DNA of 64,000 nt from Molossus alvarezi (taxonomy: Eukaryota; Chordata; Mammalia; Chiroptera; Molossidae). Position 1 is the stretch's first letter, and each line of letters opens with the position of its first letter. A program made the translations under genes and the position numbers. The notes below the pieces were generated by a model that made no database searches, was not told the DNA's origin, and was given only the letters and a program-made list of their open reading frames with translations. Below are positions 44,015 to 54,466 of the stretch, one piece after another. The stretch is from contig CM073891.1 in the NCBI GenBank assembly GCA_037176705.1, positions 94,136,327 through 94,200,326 on the forward strand, written 5' to 3'.

Positions 44015-44133
44015 TCAGTTTTACAAACTGAGGGGAAAAAAAGAAAACTAAGTCTTCAAAAAATAGAGGTAATTTACCTAAGGTCATACAATGAATAAGC
44101 AGTAAGTCAGGGTTTGAACCCAGACATTGACCT
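44015..44133 (+). mobile_element. MIR SINE 3' part
   Basis: GTTTTACAAACTGAGGGG, TTTACCTAAGGTCATACAAT and CAGGGTTTGAACCCAGACAT match the MIR 3' half. It may be the missing end of the MIR at 43376, but the overlap at the ACAGATGAGG part leaves two separate MIRs possible. The provirus begins right after it. Confidence 0.75.
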
Positions 44134-44570
44134 AAATAAAAGGTCTGAGCTGGTGGGAGATCACATCCACAGTGCAAGACCAATGTAGAGCAAAATGATT
44201 TTATTGCATGCGCCTGCTGACCCCTTTTTGGGTCAGCAGTTGGGGTGTAGGTTCTATATTCTACTTCTACCTTCTGGCAATTCCTGCTGATGTACTCTGC
44301 TTGGCCCATGGTCCACTTTGCAGTTGGACTGGTCTAGTATCTCATCCTGCATCTGCTGGGTGATTCATTGCCTTGCGGATAATCCAGATAATCTGTACTC
44401 AACAGAAGGCTGAGCAAAGGTCATGCAAGCAACACGTTTTCACAGTTTCTGCCTTTTGTAAGCTTTTACCCTTTAAAACATTACTAACCCATTCATTCCC
44501 ATCTTATAATGATGAAAGGGAAAGGGGGTGAAGTTTCTCTTTGTCTACTTCCTGCAGATGTGAGGTCAAC
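44134..44570 (-). repeat. 3' LTR of the ERV
   Basis: Runs on the minus strand to ..GAGCTCAGACC-like sequence and CTTTTATTT at 44134. It shares most of its length (44134-44488) with the 5' LTR. AATAAA (minus; plus-strand TTTATT at about 44200) marks R. U3 probably extends to about 44570, just past the env stop. The upstream boundary and the polypurine tract are not clear. Confidence 0.75.
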
Positions 44571-44592
44571 ATGGACTCCTAAAAAGAATTTG

Positions 44593-46180
44593 TTACATAG
44601 TTTCTAGGGGAATGGAGCTATAGGATCCTTTTACCTGTGCTAGAACAAATTGTCCAACTGTCTGGTTGACTAAAATTTGCAGTTGATTTTGTACAAACCT
44701 AGTAATCAGGCGCCAGAGGCAGGGTCCGAAAAGCAATAATAAGAAGGCTAATACTAGAGGCCCTATGAAGGGGAGCAGCCAGGTTAGTTTAGGCAAGGCT
44801 ACCTCTGTACTTGTTCAGATAGATTGGGCTAGGTGATCCTGACTGAATTCCTTCAGCCACTGGGCATTATCTAGAATTCGTTGTGTCCTCTCCTCGACCT
44901 GTCCAGTTCACTTAACGTAGAAGCAACAAGATGTATTTGCTATCGTGCATACACCTCCTTCTTTGCCTAGTAAATAGTCTAGTGCAATACGGTTATCTAT
45001 TACCATGCAGGCAAAAGAGTCGAGAGATTTTGAAAAAGTTTTAAATTTTCACCTGTATCTCTACCTGTATTTGCCATGGTGGTGGTTATGTTTTTTGCTG
45101 TTACAGCATTGTAAGTAATTTCTCCCATGAAAATTACCACTTGAATAGTGGTAATTGCAGCTATGACTCCTGCTATGAGGAGTCCACTTCCCTTTTTGCC
45201 CTTTGATGGCTTCTGGGCTCAGGGCTTGATGAGGTTGAATTAGGGATGAAGGAATAGATTAAGGTATTAGCTGGGGTGACACATCCTACTGCCCATAAGG
45301 CACCCTGTTTTTCTGGGTTTAGGCATTAAATAGCAATTTTTCTTTTGGGGGCAGAAATGTTTAGTGCACCTAAAAACATCATTCCCTCTGGTAAGCAAAG
45401 CAGTCCAGTCATATCTGGGCCTAGGGAGGTGTGGGATAGACCCACAGTAAGGCTCGAATGATCAAACCCTGATAGAAGGAGGAGAGGGCTAGTGCCACCG
45501 GCAGAACTGCAGCCTGGGTAGCGACTGATTTCCCTGGTATGATTTTCTTGGTATTGCATCAAGACCCTCTGAGCTTGCACATATAAACTCCCACTGCAGG
45601 GGTTAGACACATCATGAGTAGTTAGATTACAGGTACCCCTTGCAAGGTTATAGTGAGAGATACTATATGCGGTGCCTGCTCGGTATGTTTGGTTGAGTAC
45701 AACATGTCTAGGGTTGGAGGTGTTAAAGACTGTCATGTCGCCATTGTACTGGAAGCAACATAAAGGTGTTTGGGTGCTGCCCCTCCCTAGTAAATAAGGT
45801 GGGGTGCAAGAATGCCTGTCCCCTGGGTTTATGACGGGGAATAGAAGATTGGTGGCTAGAATAGCCTGGGGGAGCTGCACACAGGTGGTGGGATTTGTCT
45901 TGATTTGAACAGAGATAACTGGATGAGGACTAGGGTCAGATTTTTCCCCCAGAATAGGTGGATTGTAAATAATGTCGGCTGGGTTGGCTGGGGTGCCTCT
46001 CAGGCAAGGATCCCTCCCAAGGGAAGGTTGCTGGTGGCAGACCCATTGGTCTTAGAGGAATTGAAGATTCGACGTCCTACAGTGCTCGCAGTTTGGAAAA
46101 TGGAGTTATTTTACCATGTAGTTGCAGTAGTCATTCAGCATAGGAGGGAAAGTAGGCAATAGGAATTAGAATTTTCATAA
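44593..46180 (-). pseudogene. ERV env remnant
   Basis: A probable start with a short hydrophobic stretch lies near 46178 and is soon stopped. The longest open piece (45880-45326, 184 codons) has several N-X-S/T sites and cysteines typical of a surface subunit. The transmembrane part follows: a basic stretch where a cleavage site is expected (about 45195), a hydrophobic segment after it, a CX6CC motif at 44923-44949 followed shortly by an in-frame stop, and a membrane anchor in 44796-44680. It ends at about 44593. Retroviral Env mediates cell entry; this copy is interrupted by several stops and cannot make a full product. Confidence 0.8.
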
Positions 46181-46379
46181 TGAAAAAGAAAAGTTTGAAA
46201 CTGAGAGCTAGTTTCCATCAGGTATTTGAGTGAACCTAAGAGAGGTAGGAGAGGTAACCTCTGTTTTCCAGGTGGCCTGATGTTCCGATGGGACTGCCTC
46301 GACCTTTGTCCAGTGGATCCAGTGAGGGAGTCTGCGCACCCTTACAGCTATTGGCGTGCTGCAGGTGACTACGTGAGGT

Positions 46380-49300
46380 CCGGTCCACTGAGGCTGACGC
46401 TTGCCTGAGAACTGGTGGGCCAGGACTTCCTTTCCAGCTAGACTATCCTCTGTCCTGGGTTCAAGTTCTGGAAGAGGTAGTAGAGAGCAGCCTATTGCAC
46501 GAGAGTTCTGGTGAGGTTTAGAGCAGGGATATAATCTTCAATAGGAGGCGAATTATCTGAGTCAGGGGCAGGTCCTAGTAGAAATGACCGGCCAAACATT
46601 AGCTTGCAAGGACTAGAAAAAGTGGGGAATTTCATGCCAAGCTGGTGTGGCTCAGTGGTTGAGCATCGACCCATGCACCAAGAGGTCACTGGTTCGATTC
46701 CTGGTCAGGGCACATACCCAGGTTGTGGGCCCAATCCCCAGTGAGGGGCATGCAGGAGGTGGCCAATGTTCTCTCTCATCGATGTTTCCATCTCTTCCTC
46801 TCTCTCCATTCCTCTCTCTCTAAAATCAATAAAAAAGAAAAAAAATTATTTAACAAAAGTGGGGGATCTCAGCATAGACCTGATCCTCATGAGCACTAGA
46901 GGTAAGGCCACGACCCAAGTCTGTCTCATTTCCTGAGTCAATTTGGTCAATTGTGTTTTAAGAATTGAATTCATTTTTTCTACCTTACTGGAGGATTGTG
47001 GTCGATAGGGTATATAGAGGTGCCATTTTATATTTAAAGTTTCAGAAACTTTTAAAGTGATAACAAATGACAAGGCAGCAAACAGATTGTATGCTGTTTG
47101 GTAACCCGAATCTGGGAATGATGTGGTCCAGGAGGGCTTGTGTAACTCTTCCGGCAGTTCAGAGGTGGCTGGGAAAGCCTCAACCCATCCTGAAAAGGTA
47201 TCTACCAACACTAAGAGGTATTTAATTTTTTAATTAGGGACATATGTGTAAAATCGATTTGCCAATCTTGCCCCGGAGTCAGACCCCTTGCCTGGTGTGT
47301 GGGATAAGAAGGAGGGTTAAGGCACCCTTGGGGCGAGACAGTATAGCAGAGTTGACATTTTTTAGTTATTTTCTGTAATCTGTCTGACAGATGCGAGCAA
47401 GTACAAGGAGTAATACATGGGTTAGGGGTCTGGCCCGCATGGAAGGGCTGGTGTAAAGTTTGTAGGGTGGAATCAGCCTGTTCTTCAGGCAAAATATATC
47501 GGCCGTTTAGGAGGAACCACGAGCCTTCAGTTCGGTGCCGCTGTGCTCGAAAACCCGCCTTTTCGACAGGGAGTAAACCGGCTCTACTGAGGCCAGGGAA
47601 AGAAATCGGCCCTGCAGGGCTCCTTCGCTGCCTGTTTGGCAGTTGTGTCCGCAGAATTGTTGCCTAGAACAGGGTTGGGAGGGTCCAGGGTTTTATGTCC
47701 CCTGCAGTGTTTAATAGCTGCTCTTAAGGGACAGCGGGCCGCTTCGGGGAGTTTCTTAATCAACTTGCCGTTAATTATAGGTGTCCCTTGGGTTGAGAGA
47801 AAGCCCTGTCAGCCTTGTGAGTGTAGGACATGGAAGGCATATTGAGTCAGTGTAGGTGTTGGCCCTCTGGCCTTTTGCTAGGGTTAGAGCTCTGATTAAG
47901 GCAATTAGTTCTGCTTTTTGAGAGGCTGTGCCTCATGGCAGGGGACTGGCCTCAATAACCCCTTTAGGCTCCAGGGTTATAATTGCATAACCGGCTCAGG
48001 AGGCCCCTGCTTGCTGTAGGCGCTGCCATCAATGAACCAGGATGATCTGCCTTTGGAAGAGGGCTGGCCTCGATGCGGGGAAAGGGAGATAGACAGGAGT
48101 CTAAAATTTCTAAACAGCAATGTGTCTCTTCTTTTCCTCCTTTGGATGGTGAAGGAAGTGAAGTCACAGGATTAAGGGGAGAGGCAGATGCTACTGAGAC
48201 CTGAGGCATTTGGAGGAAAAGAGTGTGTAGCTGCTGAATGTGAGAAGGTGACATTAAATTTTGTGAGTGTCGCTGAGATGGCATATCCTTCACATTATGA
48301 GAGGACTGGACAGTGACTGGGCTGCGAAAGGTCCTCTTCACTGTCTGGGTGAGGACTGCCGCGCTGCTCACGCCCAAGGGCGGAGGCCGTCCCAGAGCGG
48401 TGTTATCCAGCTGTTCGGGAGGGCGTGCTGGGCCCGGAGGGTGGGCCTCTCCAGCTGCCTGGGGTCCCGCGGCCACTCCCGTCTTCATCTGTGTATGAAG
48501 TAAATGGCTTGGTGAAACTGCAGGAGCCTGGGTGAGGGCTTGCTGTAATTTCTGAAAAGGAGCCTTAATGGGAGGGACAGGATTTAAGGTTCATGAAGAC
48601 TCCTTTGGAGGCCTGAGAGAGAGATTCAGCTACAAGTGTGAAGTAGGAGCCCACAGCCTGAAGCAACCTGCGAAGCTGAGAACGAAAGAAGCTCTGGTTT
48701 CGTCCCGGGACTGCGTTTTCAGAGGTGAGGGAGATTCGGCTGCAGGGATCCCTGAGGAGTGGGGGGTAAGAGTGAGCCCCAAGCAGGTTACTTGAGGAGT
48801 TGTAAGTTGAGGTTTTTTAGGGGAAACCCAGTACCCTTTTTCTGCAAGAAAATTCAATAAACAGGTGGTATGATTTTCAGAATCCTCTCTAGTGGGACTA
48901 CACAGGAGAAGGCATCTACATACTGAAGAAGAGTGGACCCTTTTCTGTCTAATTGCTGCAAGTCACTGGCTGTGGCCCACCCAAAGAGGTGGGGACTGTC
49001 CCGAAATCCTTGAGGGAGAACGGGCCAGGTTAGTTGTTGGGACTGCCCGGTGTCTGGGTCAGTCCAGGTGAAAGCAAAAAGGTTTTGAGACTCTGGATGT
49101 AAGGGAATAGTAAAAAAAGGCATCTTTAAGGTCTAGGATTGTAAAGAACTGTGTGTTAGCCGGGATTTGGGAGAGAAGGGTACATGGGTTAGGAGCAACT
49201 GGGTGTATTGGCTGGACAGCCTGATTTACGATGCGGAGGTCCTGTACCCGACGGCAACATCCATCGGGATTTCGTACAGGCAAAATGGGAGTATTATAGG

Positions 49301-49500
49301 GAGAACTGGTAGGGTGGAGTAAATTTTTCTTTAGGAGTCAAGTTAAGAAAGGTTTCAGTCCTTTTGGGGCTTCTTGGGGGATAGGGTATTGTTTCTGGGA
49401 TGGGAAAAATGAGGGATCTTTAGGAGAGAGCTTGATTGGCATATGGTGCTTAGCTACAGAAGGGAGGGCTGTGTCCCACACTATGGGGTTAGCTCGTCCT
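46380..49500 (-). pseudogene. ERV pol remnant (RT, RNase H, integrase)
   Basis: Reverse transcriptase: open pieces at 49283-49059 and 49123-48854 with the LPQGF motif (49004-49018) and the active-site box, read here as YVDA rather than YVDD (48911-48922). RNase H-like residues are seen around 48060-47800. Integrase: the zinc-binding region with a CQLC segment and the WQIDFTHM core start lie in 47492-47211, and the LVDTFSGWVEAFP core in 47211-46846. A SINE at 46635-46854 splits the integrase C-terminus. Pol would copy and integrate the viral genome. Stops and frameshifts occur throughout. Confidence 0.85.
46635..46854 (+). mobile_element. VES-like SINE (short lineage) in ERV pol
   Basis: GCTGGTGTGGCTCAGTGGTT, CTGGTTCGATTCCTGGTCAG, GGGGCATGCAGGAGGTGGCC, CT run and AAAATCAATAAAAAAG. 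Flanks AAAAGTGGGGAATTTCA (46618-46634) and AAAAGTGGGGGATCTCA (46855-46871). It inserted after the provirus and is opposite to it in orientation. Confidence 0.95.
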
Positions 49501-49543
49501 AGAGGTGATGGAAGGGGGTCATGTTAGGAAAGGAGGCTGATTC

Positions 49544-49858
49544 TTAGAGGAGGCAAAGTAAAGAATGAGAGTGGCTGGTGGGGAGAGAAGGAGCAAAGGT
49601 TAAAGTAGCACGGAGTTTAGGTAGAATGTCCCGCCCTAACAAGGGAGTGGGGCAGGCTGATGGCACTAAAAAAGAGTGGAGAAGGATATAAGGGCCTGAA
49701 GAACACGTGAGTGTCTGAGTTACGCTGGATTGCGATATTTGGCAGTCAATCCCCACAACTGAAACCCCAGAGCGTTGAAGAGATCCCCTGAACTTGGGGA
49801 GGGCAGAGTAGGTTGCCCCGGTATCAGTTAAAAATGAAATTGGCCTACCTGCTGCCAT
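49544..49858 (-). pseudogene. ERV protease remnant
   Basis: A 104-codon open piece with the aspartyl-protease signature LTDTGA (DTG at 49817-49825) and the LLGRDIL motif near its C-terminal end, in the right order and spacing for a retroviral protease. It lies between the gag zinc knuckle and RT, as in gammaretroviruses where pro is read together with pol. The active-site triad is kept, but the surrounding reading frame is interrupted. Confidence 0.88.
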
Positions 49859-49929
49859 CAGAGTTACCCAAGGCTCGGAGTTCGAGATGACGGTTGGGGT
49901 GTTCGTTCCTGGGCACCTTCAGTCTTCAG

Positions 49930-51389
49930 CCATGAGGCCAATCAGATCCAGGCCTGGATTGCCTGTTCTGCCAGCCCGAGGAAGGGGTGAGGACCGACTC
50001 CTCACAGTCTGTTCGCAGTCCGACTTCCAGTGGGGTCCTCCACATTGAGGACATGGCTGAGGCGGTGGTCTGCTATTTGCTGTTTAGCCTCTTTGTCACG
50101 ATTATTAAAATCCTTAAAGACTCGATTTAGAAGTTCCCGTTGAGGGGTTTGAGGGCCATCTTCAAGTTTTTGTAACTTTCTCCTAATGTCTGGGGCTGAC
50201 TGAGAGATAAATCTCAGGTTTAAAATGACAGTCCCTTCTGGGCCAGTGGGGTCTAAGTTAGTGCATCTTCTCATGGCCTGTGTAAGGCCCCCACACCCAG
50301 GCACACCTGCCCCACTAGGCCAGGGTTTTCATCCCTTTCCTGGATCATTTCAGACAGTTTTTAATAGTTAATTGCCTTGTGTGAGGCTTTTTTAAGTCCC
50401 TCAATGAGACATATTACCATAGGGTCCCTGGTTTCCTACCCACCCCATTGTCCTGATAATTCCACCTGGAGTCCTGGCTAGAAACTGATTCGACCCCTAC
50501 TGAGTTAGTGGGGGCCTGTCACCTCAGAGCATCAGCATGGCCCTGGGTGTTAACCCAGACTCAATTTGTATCTTCTGGTTTAAGAATAACATGAATATCA
50601 TTCCAAGTTAGATCATAGGACTTGGTAAGGTACTCGAATTCCTGAGTATAATTGGTGGGATCCTAATCTTTTATTTATTTGGGACAAGTCTAAGAGAGAA
50701 AAGGGGACATGAACGCTGACAATCCCTTCAGCTCCCGCACTTCCCTCAGGGGGCATTCTAAAACGGGACCGAGGTAGGGGAGGGATAGGGACCAGAGATG
50801 GTTCACCATCACTTGTGTGAGTCGTTTGCGGGGGTAGAAGAGTGAGAGCAGGAGTAGGAGGCTCAGGGTAGGGTGGGAGGCCCACAGAGGGGCTGGAGGG
50901 GGAGGGGTGGAGCGAGATCGGCTGGGTCAAAGGAGGAAACAGGAGAAGTTAGCGCTTCATCTTCAGAGGGAGGTTTGGAAGGATTCGAGTGGAGTAGGAA
51001 GATCGGGGACAGAGAGCAAGAATTGCATAAAGAGGGGCATGTTCTGAGTGCAAAGGGACCTGGATGTAAGGAACCTCAGACCATTTTTCTTGCCTTCAAC
51101 AGAACTTGTCTAGGTTGATGAGAATGTTGAAATCAAAAGTGCTGTTCTCAGGCCACTGTGACCCGATGTCTAGTTTGTTCTGAGGCCACACAATGCTGCA
51201 GTGAAAAATGAGTCGCTTGGGGCGCAGATCCTGAGGGAGCCCTGGGGTCTGTAGACATTTTAGGAGACATCCTAGGGGTGTTGTCCATGTTGCGGTGTAG
51301 ATGTCGTGGCCTAGTGGTCCAACAAATACACTAGTGGAAGGAGAAGGCATCCCTGCTTCTCCCCTAGAGTAGAGAGATGTGCAACTCAC
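49930..51389 (-). pseudogene. ERV gag remnant (MA, p12-like, CA, NC)
   Basis: Matrix-like piece at 51389-51096 with a QDLRPKRLIF and a GSQWPENSTFDFNI segment. A proline-rich piece with PPYP (late-domain type) and the capsid start (VPFSLLDLSQI segment) lie at 50930-50613. The capsid end with a QSAPDIRRKLQKLEDGPQTP segment lies at 50304-50002. One CCHC zinc knuckle of the form CX2CX3HX4C lies at 50015-50053, in a different frame from the capsid end. Gag would form the particle core. At least three frame breaks or stops are present. Confidence 0.85.
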
Positions 51390-51704
51390 CTACATCAGGT
51401 ATCCCTAGATATGTGAGCTGAGGGAACCTGGTTCCCGAGGAGGGTGTCCCGAGCAGCGCTGGATTTCAAGAGGGACGATCACACAGAAGTGACCGAGAGA
51501 CCTGCACAGGGAATAACAGGACAGCCCGGAGAATCAGACCGGTAGGCAAAAACACTCACTGGCGAATTAGTGTCTGATGTTGAAGCTCCCTCAGCAGGAA
51601 ATGGAGGATGTATCAGGCTGAGGATGTGATCAATCCCAGTCTGAAAGGAGGCCTAGAGGACTCTGGGGGCCCACGGTTGCCCCTTTGCGGGATCCTCACA
51701 GACC
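51390..51704 (-). other. ERV 5' leader
   Basis: Non-coding stretch between the primer-binding site and gag, where packaging signals and the splice donor would be expected. I could not place either with confidence. Confidence 0.55.
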
Positions 51705-51722
51705 TCCCAGGTTTTGGCACCA
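51705..51722 (-). other. ERV primer-binding site, tRNA-Phe type
   Basis: The minus strand reads TGGTGCCAAAACCTGGGA. It differs at two C/G-to-T/A positions from the complement of the tRNA-Phe 3' end (TGGTGCCGAAACCCGGGA). Both differences are of CpG or C-to-T decay type. It lies directly after the 5' LTR. Confidence 0.8.
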
Positions 51723-52085
51723 AATAAAAGGTCTGAGCTGGCGGGAGGTCACAGCACAAGGCCAATGTAGAGCAAAACGATTTTATTGCATGTGCCTGGG
51801 TGCAGGTGGGCTGATCCAAAAAGGGTTCAGCCTCGAATCACAGTTGGGGTGTAGGTTCTATATTCTACTTCTAGCTTCCAGCAATTTCTGCCTGGCCCAC
51901 TGTCCACTCTGCAGTTGGACTGGTCTGGTGTCTCATCCTGCATCTGCTGGGTGATTCATTGCCTTGTGGATAATCCAGATAATCTGTACTCAACAGAAGG
52001 CTGAGCAAAGGTCATGCAAGCAACACGTTTTCACAGTTTCTGCCTTTTGCAAGCTTTTGCCTTTACCCTTTAAAATGTTACTAAC
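51723..52085 (-). repeat. 5' LTR of the ERV
   Basis: Aligns with 44134-44488. Shared blocks include TGATTCATTGCCTTG, GATAATCCAGATAATCTGTA, CAACAGAAGGCTGAGCAAAG and TTCACAGTTTCTGCC. A minus-strand AATAAA (plus TTTATT at about 51782) marks the poly(A) signal in R, and AATATAGAA upstream may be the TATA region. A SINE pair interrupts or replaces its outer (U3) end. Confidence 0.85.
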
Positions 52086-52087
52086 CC

Positions 52088-52285
52088 TGCCTGGCTGGTG
52101 TGGCTCAGGAGACTGAACGTCATCCCAAGGTCTAAGAGGTCCCGATCTGATTCCCAGTATGGGCACATGCCCAGGTTTGGGGCTCAATCCCCAGTGGGGG
52201 GCATGCAGGAGGTCAATGTTTGTCTCTCACATCGACGTTTCTATCTCTTTAAAAAAATCAATTAAAACATATGTAAAAAAAAAAA
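52088..52285 (+). mobile_element. VES-like SINE (short lineage, diverged)
   Basis: CCTGGCTGGTGTGGCTCAGG, GAGGTCCCGATCTGATTCCC, GGGGCATGCAGGAGGTCAAT and a short CT part, then A-rich. It sits at the U3 end of the 5' LTR. Confidence 0.85.
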
Positions 52286-52550
52286 CCAGCCCTGGCCGGT
52301 TTGGCTCAGCGGTTAGAGCATTGGCCTGCGGTTCTGAGAGACCCGGGTTCTGTTCCCGCTAAGGGCATGTGCCTCGGTTGCAGTTTGTCCCCGGCCCTGG
52401 TTGGTTGTGCGGGTGGCAGCCACTTGATGTGTCCCTTTCACATCGATGTTTCTCTCTCTCTCTCTTCCTCTCTCTCCCTCCCACTCTACCTGAATAAAAA
52501 AATGGAAAAATGTCCTCGAGTGAGGATAAAATAAATAAATAAATAAAAAT
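52286..52550 (+). mobile_element. VES SINE (long lineage)
   Basis: AGCCCTGGCCGGTTTGGCTC, CCCGGGTTCTGTTCCCGC, GTCCCCGGCCCTGGTTGG, CT run, ATGTCCTCGAGTGAGGATAA and an (AAAT)n tail. It appears to have inserted in the A tail of the preceding SINE. Confidence 0.93.
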
Positions 52551-52592
52551 AATTTGCATCTCTCTGATGATTAGTGACATTGAGCATTTAAA
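52551..52592 (-). mobile_element. Small L1 ORF2 fragment
   Basis: TTGCATCTCTCTGATGATTA .. GACATTGAGCATTT is the reverse of an L1 ORF2 segment (compare the plus-strand version at 30590-30630). Confidence 0.65.
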
Positions 52593-52639
52593 AAAAAACA
52601 AACAAAAAAAAAAAAACAGTACTAAACACCTAGTCTCAG

Positions 52640-52815
52640 AGTTTTAGGATTGAAGTAGTCTGTACATAATCTCTAATCCAGTTCCTCATTTTAGAGATTA
52701 AGGGGCTGAGATCTAGAGTGAAATGATTCATCCAGGGTTGTTCAGCTAGAGTTAGTAGAAGAAAGAACAGGGGGAGAAATCAGGTCTTCTCCCTTTCAGA
52801 CTGGTGTCCTTTACA
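52640..52815 (+). mobile_element. MIR-type SINE
   Basis: CCAGTTCCTCATTTTAGAGA, TTAAGGGGCTGAGATCTAGA, GTTCAGCTAGAGTTAGTAGA and CAGACTGGTGTCCTTTACAC follow the MIR 3' half and its MIRc/MIR3-like end. Confidence 0.65.
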
Positions 52816-53379
52816 CTGTACAAAGCCAATATAACAGTCCCTGTCTCTTGTGAGATGGATCTCATATTCCAGTTCCTAGCAGAAGAAAACATGCCACCTT
52901 GTATAACACCGTCATGCACACACATTTATTGAGAAGAGGCGTTGGACAGACCAAGCAGCCAGGGAGTACTGGGTTCTCCCCTCCTCCGGCCCCTTTAGGT
53001 GGTGTTTGTGGGCCGTGGAGGCAGAACCACCCCACACAGAGCAGCGCTGGGAGAATTCAGGAAACTCAAGGAAACACAGGTGAGATTGACTGGGGATGGA
53101 ATTTGAGTGGCCCAAAGAACTGCCATCAGTAACAGCTGAAAAACTAAAACATCCAGGGTTTTCGAGGGCTGCAGAGTGCATAGGAAATATCCAGAAATCA
53201 GACCCTGGAAGCTAAGAACTGGGAGAAGAAGAGAACTTTGTGGAAGGAAGCAAAATGAAGAGTAGCAGGCCTGGCCAAGGGATGAAGGCGCTGACACCCA
53301 GCTCCAGGGAGAGGAGCGTGATCACTACACAAGCGGAAATATGCCAGATTTTCCCATCACCTTATTCCAAAAGTTTTCA
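52816..53379. other. No gene seen
   Basis: Two overlapping ~100-codon minus-strand frames (52912-53297) lack any feature that I can recognise. Confidence 0.4.
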
Positions 53380-54290
53380 AAAATATAGGAAAGTTGAAAT
53401 AATTGTACACTGTACACCTGTATACTCCCACCTAAATTAGACAATTAACATCTTACTACATTTTGCATTACAGCCTATTGATCCTTCTCTCCATCCTTCC
53501 ACCCATCCATCAATCTGTCTAATTTTTGATGCATTTCAAAATAAATACATTTTGCTCCTAAATATACCAGCATGCATACCATCTACTAGAGTTCAATATT
53601 TGTTTATGGTTCTCACTTTTTGCTATAAAGTTTACATATAGTGAATTGCAAAAATTTTAATTCTTTTATTGTATGTTGACAAGTGCACACACCTGTTTAA
53701 CCCAAACCCCTGTCAAGGTACAGAACTCTATCATTATCCCAGACAGTTCCCTCAGGTTCCCCTCTAGCCAGTCCCCATCCCCCACATCAGAGGCAACCAC
53801 TGTTCTGATCATTTTCATCATAGATCAATTATGCCTGTTCTAAAACTTTTTAAAAATAGAATTAAACTTTACATATTCTTTTGTGTAAGGCTTCTTTTAC
53901 TCGGCATAGTTTTTTTGAGGTTCATTCATGGTTTTCTGAGTACCAGAGGTCCGTTGCTCTTTATTGCTAAGTAGTATTTCATTGTATGTTATATAGCACA
54001 GTGTGTTCATCCATTCTCCTCTTGAAAAATACCTCAGATGTTTCCAGTACTTAGCTATTATGAGTAAAGCCGATATGAATATACTTGTACAAGTATTATT
54101 TTAGCAGATACTTTAATTTCCCTTAAGTAAATACCTAGGAGTGAAATTTCTGGGTCATCGGGTACATGTATGTTTAATTTTATAAGAAATTGCCAGAGTT
54201 TTTCCAAAGTAATTGTACCACTTCGCACTCCTGGCAATAATAAACATCTGAGTTCTGGCTATTCCATATGCTCACCAGCCTTTGCTATTG
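53380..54290 (-). mobile_element. Old L1M 3' end
   Basis: Read on the minus strand, the end of ORF2 (plus-strand landmarks AGTAGTATTTCATTGTATGT, TGGTTTTCTGAGTACCAGAG, TACCTAGGAGTGAAATTTCT) is followed by a long AT-rich 3' UTR. This is an old mammalian L1, unlike the G-rich-UTR family elsewhere in the window. Confidence 0.8.
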
Positions 54291-54394
54291 CCAGTTTTTA
54301 GAGTTTTAGCCTTTCTAGTGGCTGAAATTTATTCACATCGTTTTTCATTCATTTCCCTTTTCCATAATTTAGAGGGGGAAGTCATTCCTTCCAT

Positions 54395-54466
54395 CTTTAC
54401 CTTAATGTTCACAATAGCATTCATTGGCCACTTACTATGTGCCAGACACTATGCTAAGCACACCAT
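54395..54466 (+). mobile_element. MIR fragment feeding the minisatellite
   Basis: CACAATAGCATTCATTGGCC, ACTTACTATGTGCCAGACAC and TATGCTAAGCAC is the 5' part of MIR. The tandem repeat starts within its AAGCAC. Confidence 0.8.

Larger units (their letters stand above)
44134..52085 (-). mobile_element. Class I (gamma-like) endogenous retrovirus, full-length but broken
   Basis: Proviral order on the minus strand: 5' LTR (51723-52085), primer-binding site (51705-51722), leader, gag, pro, pol, env, 3' LTR (from 44134). Removing one SINE leaves about 7.7 kb, the usual size. The PBS resembles the 3' end of tRNA-Phe, as in ERV-F type elements, and gag and pol look like the broad HERV-F/H/W group of gammaretrovirus-like ERVs. 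Every gene carries stops or frameshifts, so no protein of normal length is encoded. The family name is inferred. Confidence 0.88.

Noticed and set aside
44134..52085. Domesticated env or gag (syncytin-like host gene)
   Set aside because: No gene of the provirus has a full-length open frame. Stops and frameshifts are spread through gag, pol and env.
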